Shown here: piece by piece, positions 5,189-6,098 of the stretch | Numbering within the stretch: position 1 is the stretch's first letter | Layout of the letters: each line of letters begins with the position of its first letter | DNA from: Collinsella sp. | GTDB lineage: Bacteria > Actinomycetota > Coriobacteriia > Coriobacteriales > Coriobacteriaceae | Length of the DNA: 6,098 nucleotides | Direction: 5' to 3' | Assembly (NCBI GenBank): GCA_019419645.1 | Contig: DXZN01000081.1 | Span: 1 to 6,098 of the forward strand | The notes under the pieces: model-generated | Seen by the model: the letters and a program-made list of their open reading frames with translations, nothing else | What the model was told of the DNA's origin: nothing | Databases searched by the model: none | Translations under genes and position numbers: made by a program

Positions 5189-6098
5189 CATGACGCTGTT
5201 TATCGCATCGCTTGCCGTCTCGTGCATCGGTGCGCTCGCCTCGGTTCTGCTGATCAAGGCCGATAACGCCGCCAAGACCGCCGGCTGCCTTATCGGCGCC
5301 GTCGCCGCGGTGCTTTCGTTCATCGCGGGCCTCGAGGCCGTGCTTGGCGACGTTTCGTCCCTCAACACGGTCTTCTTCTTCCCGTTCGCCCGTCTCGAGC
5401 TCTTGCTCAACGGCCTTGCGGGCCTGATCGTGGTCCTCATCTCGATTCTCGCCTTTGCGGGCTTCATCTACGGTCTGTCCTACTTCGACGAGTACCCGGG
5501 CAAGGTCGGGCGCGCCGGCTTCTTTATGAACACCTTCGTCGCCTCGATGATGCTCGTCATCACCGCCGACAACGTGTTCTGGTTCCTGGTCGCCTTTGAG
5601 CTCATGTCCCTTACGAGCTACTTCCTTGTCGTTATCGAGGAGAACAAGAACTCCATTAGGGGCGGTTGGCTCTACTTCGTCATCGCGCACGTGGGCTTCG
5701 TTCTCATCATGGCGAGCTTCCTGCTCATGACCAACGGCGTGGGCGGTTCCTTCAGCTTCAGTGATTTCCGTACGCATGACTTTGGACCCGCCGTCTCCTC
5801 CGCGTGCTTCGTCCTCGCGTTCTTCGGATTTGGCGCGAAGGCCGGTATCATCCCGCTGCACTCCTGGCTGCCCCAGGCGCACCCCGAGGCGCCGTCCAAC
5901 GTGTCCGCCCTCATGTCCGGCGGCATGATCAAGATCGGCATCCTGGGAATCCTCAAGGTCGGTCTCGACCTGCTCGCGGGTTCGGGCGTCCAGCTCTGGT
6001 GGGGCCTCATGGTCCTGGTCTTCGGATCCATCTCGTCGGTCCTGGGTGTCGTCTACGCCCTCCACGAGCACGACATCAAGCGCCTGCTTGCCTATCAC
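5181..6098 (+). CDS. hyfB: Hydrogenase-4 component B, NuoL/NuoM/Mrp-like membrane subunit (5' part only)
   Basis: The frame is open from ATG 5181 to the window edge without a stop: 306 residues of a protein that is about 670 in E. coli HyfB. It is strongly hydrophobic, with roughly nine predicted membrane helices (first near 5-26, then about 33-55, 74-98 and 115-135). Family signatures are clear: E140 in VAFELMSLTSYFLV, K220 in FGFGAKAGIIPLHSWLP (the Lys/Glu pair used for proton translocation in complex I antiporter-like subunits), SALMSGGMIKIGI with K251, and HEHDIKRLLAYH at the edge. It is a membrane anchor and probable ion-translocating subunit of the formate hydrogenlyase or hydrogenase-4 complex. 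AAGGGAG (5166-5172) is the ribosome site and the start overlaps hyfA by 8 nt. HycC is the alternative name-family; the HyfA-like neighbour favours HyfB. Confidence 0.9.
   Translation, partial: MDSMTLFIASLAVSCIGALASVLLIKADNAAKTAGCLIGAVAAVLSFIAGLEAVLGDVSSLNTVFFFPFARLELLLNGLAGLIVVLISILAFAGFIYGLSYFDEYPGKVGRAGFFMNTFVASMMLVITADNVFWFLVAFELMSLTSYFLVVIEENKNSIRGGWLYFVIAHVGFVLIMASFLLMTNGVGGSFSFSDFRTHDFGPAVSSACFVLAFFGFGAKAGIIPLHSWLPQAHPEAPSNVSALMSGGMIKIGILGILKVGLDLLAGSGVQLWWGLMVLVFGSISSVLGVVYALHEHDIKRLLAYH

Noticed and set aside
5130..6098. Minus-strand open frame of 322 codons opposite hyfB, and a related one at 4550-5467
   Set aside because: Highly charged, low-complexity composition opposite a hydrophobic membrane protein; hyfB and hyfA have clear family motifs on the plus strand.

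Overview
The window reads as a chromosomal stretch of an anaerobic, GC-rich Gram-positive gut bacterium, most likely Collinsella or another Coriobacteriia. That is an inference from base composition, strong Shine-Dalgarno sites and a selenocysteine formate dehydrogenase next to a hydrogenase-4 (hyf) type cluster. No 16S gene or other taxonomic marker is present.

Layout. Positions 1-123 hold the 3' end of a membrane protein gene. A near-consensus promoter (TTGCAC, 17 bp, TATAAT) then drives a tRNA-Pro(TGG)/tRNA-Gly(TCC) pair closed by a strong hairpin. Just beyond, on the minus strand, is what looks like a decayed 3' half of a tRNA with a CCT anticodon loop. It abuts a minus-strand toxin-antitoxin-like pair: a RelB/DinJ-type ribbon-helix-helix antitoxin and a PIN-domain (VapC-like) protein whose genes overlap by 8 nt. 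The PIN protein lacks two of the usual acidic active-site residues. Positions 1315-1674 form a palindrome-rich divergent intergenic region.

From 1675 to the window end runs a plus-strand formate hydrogenlyase operon: hydN (four-cluster ferredoxin-like subunit), fdhF (formate dehydrogenase H), hyfA (electron-transfer subunit of hydrogenase 4) and the start of hyfB (proton-pumping-type membrane subunit), cut by the window edge. The fdhF frame is interrupted at codon 140 by a TGA. Immediately after it the sequence folds into a bacterial SECIS-like hairpin, and the protein resumes in the same frame with the expected family sequence. This is therefore a selenoprotein of 740 residues, not two broken ORFs.

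How they work together (established for the E. coli families, inferred here): FdhF oxidises formate to CO2 at a molybdenum or tungsten bis-MGD centre. Electrons pass through HydN/HyfA-type Fe-S proteins to a [NiFe] hydrogenase, probably encoded beyond 6098, that is anchored to antiporter-like membrane subunits such as HyfB and makes H2. The main open questions are how the operon is controlled (several palindromes and an FNR-like box with no assigned regulator), what the very stable hairpin between fdhF and hyfA does, and whether the PIN protein is still a toxin.
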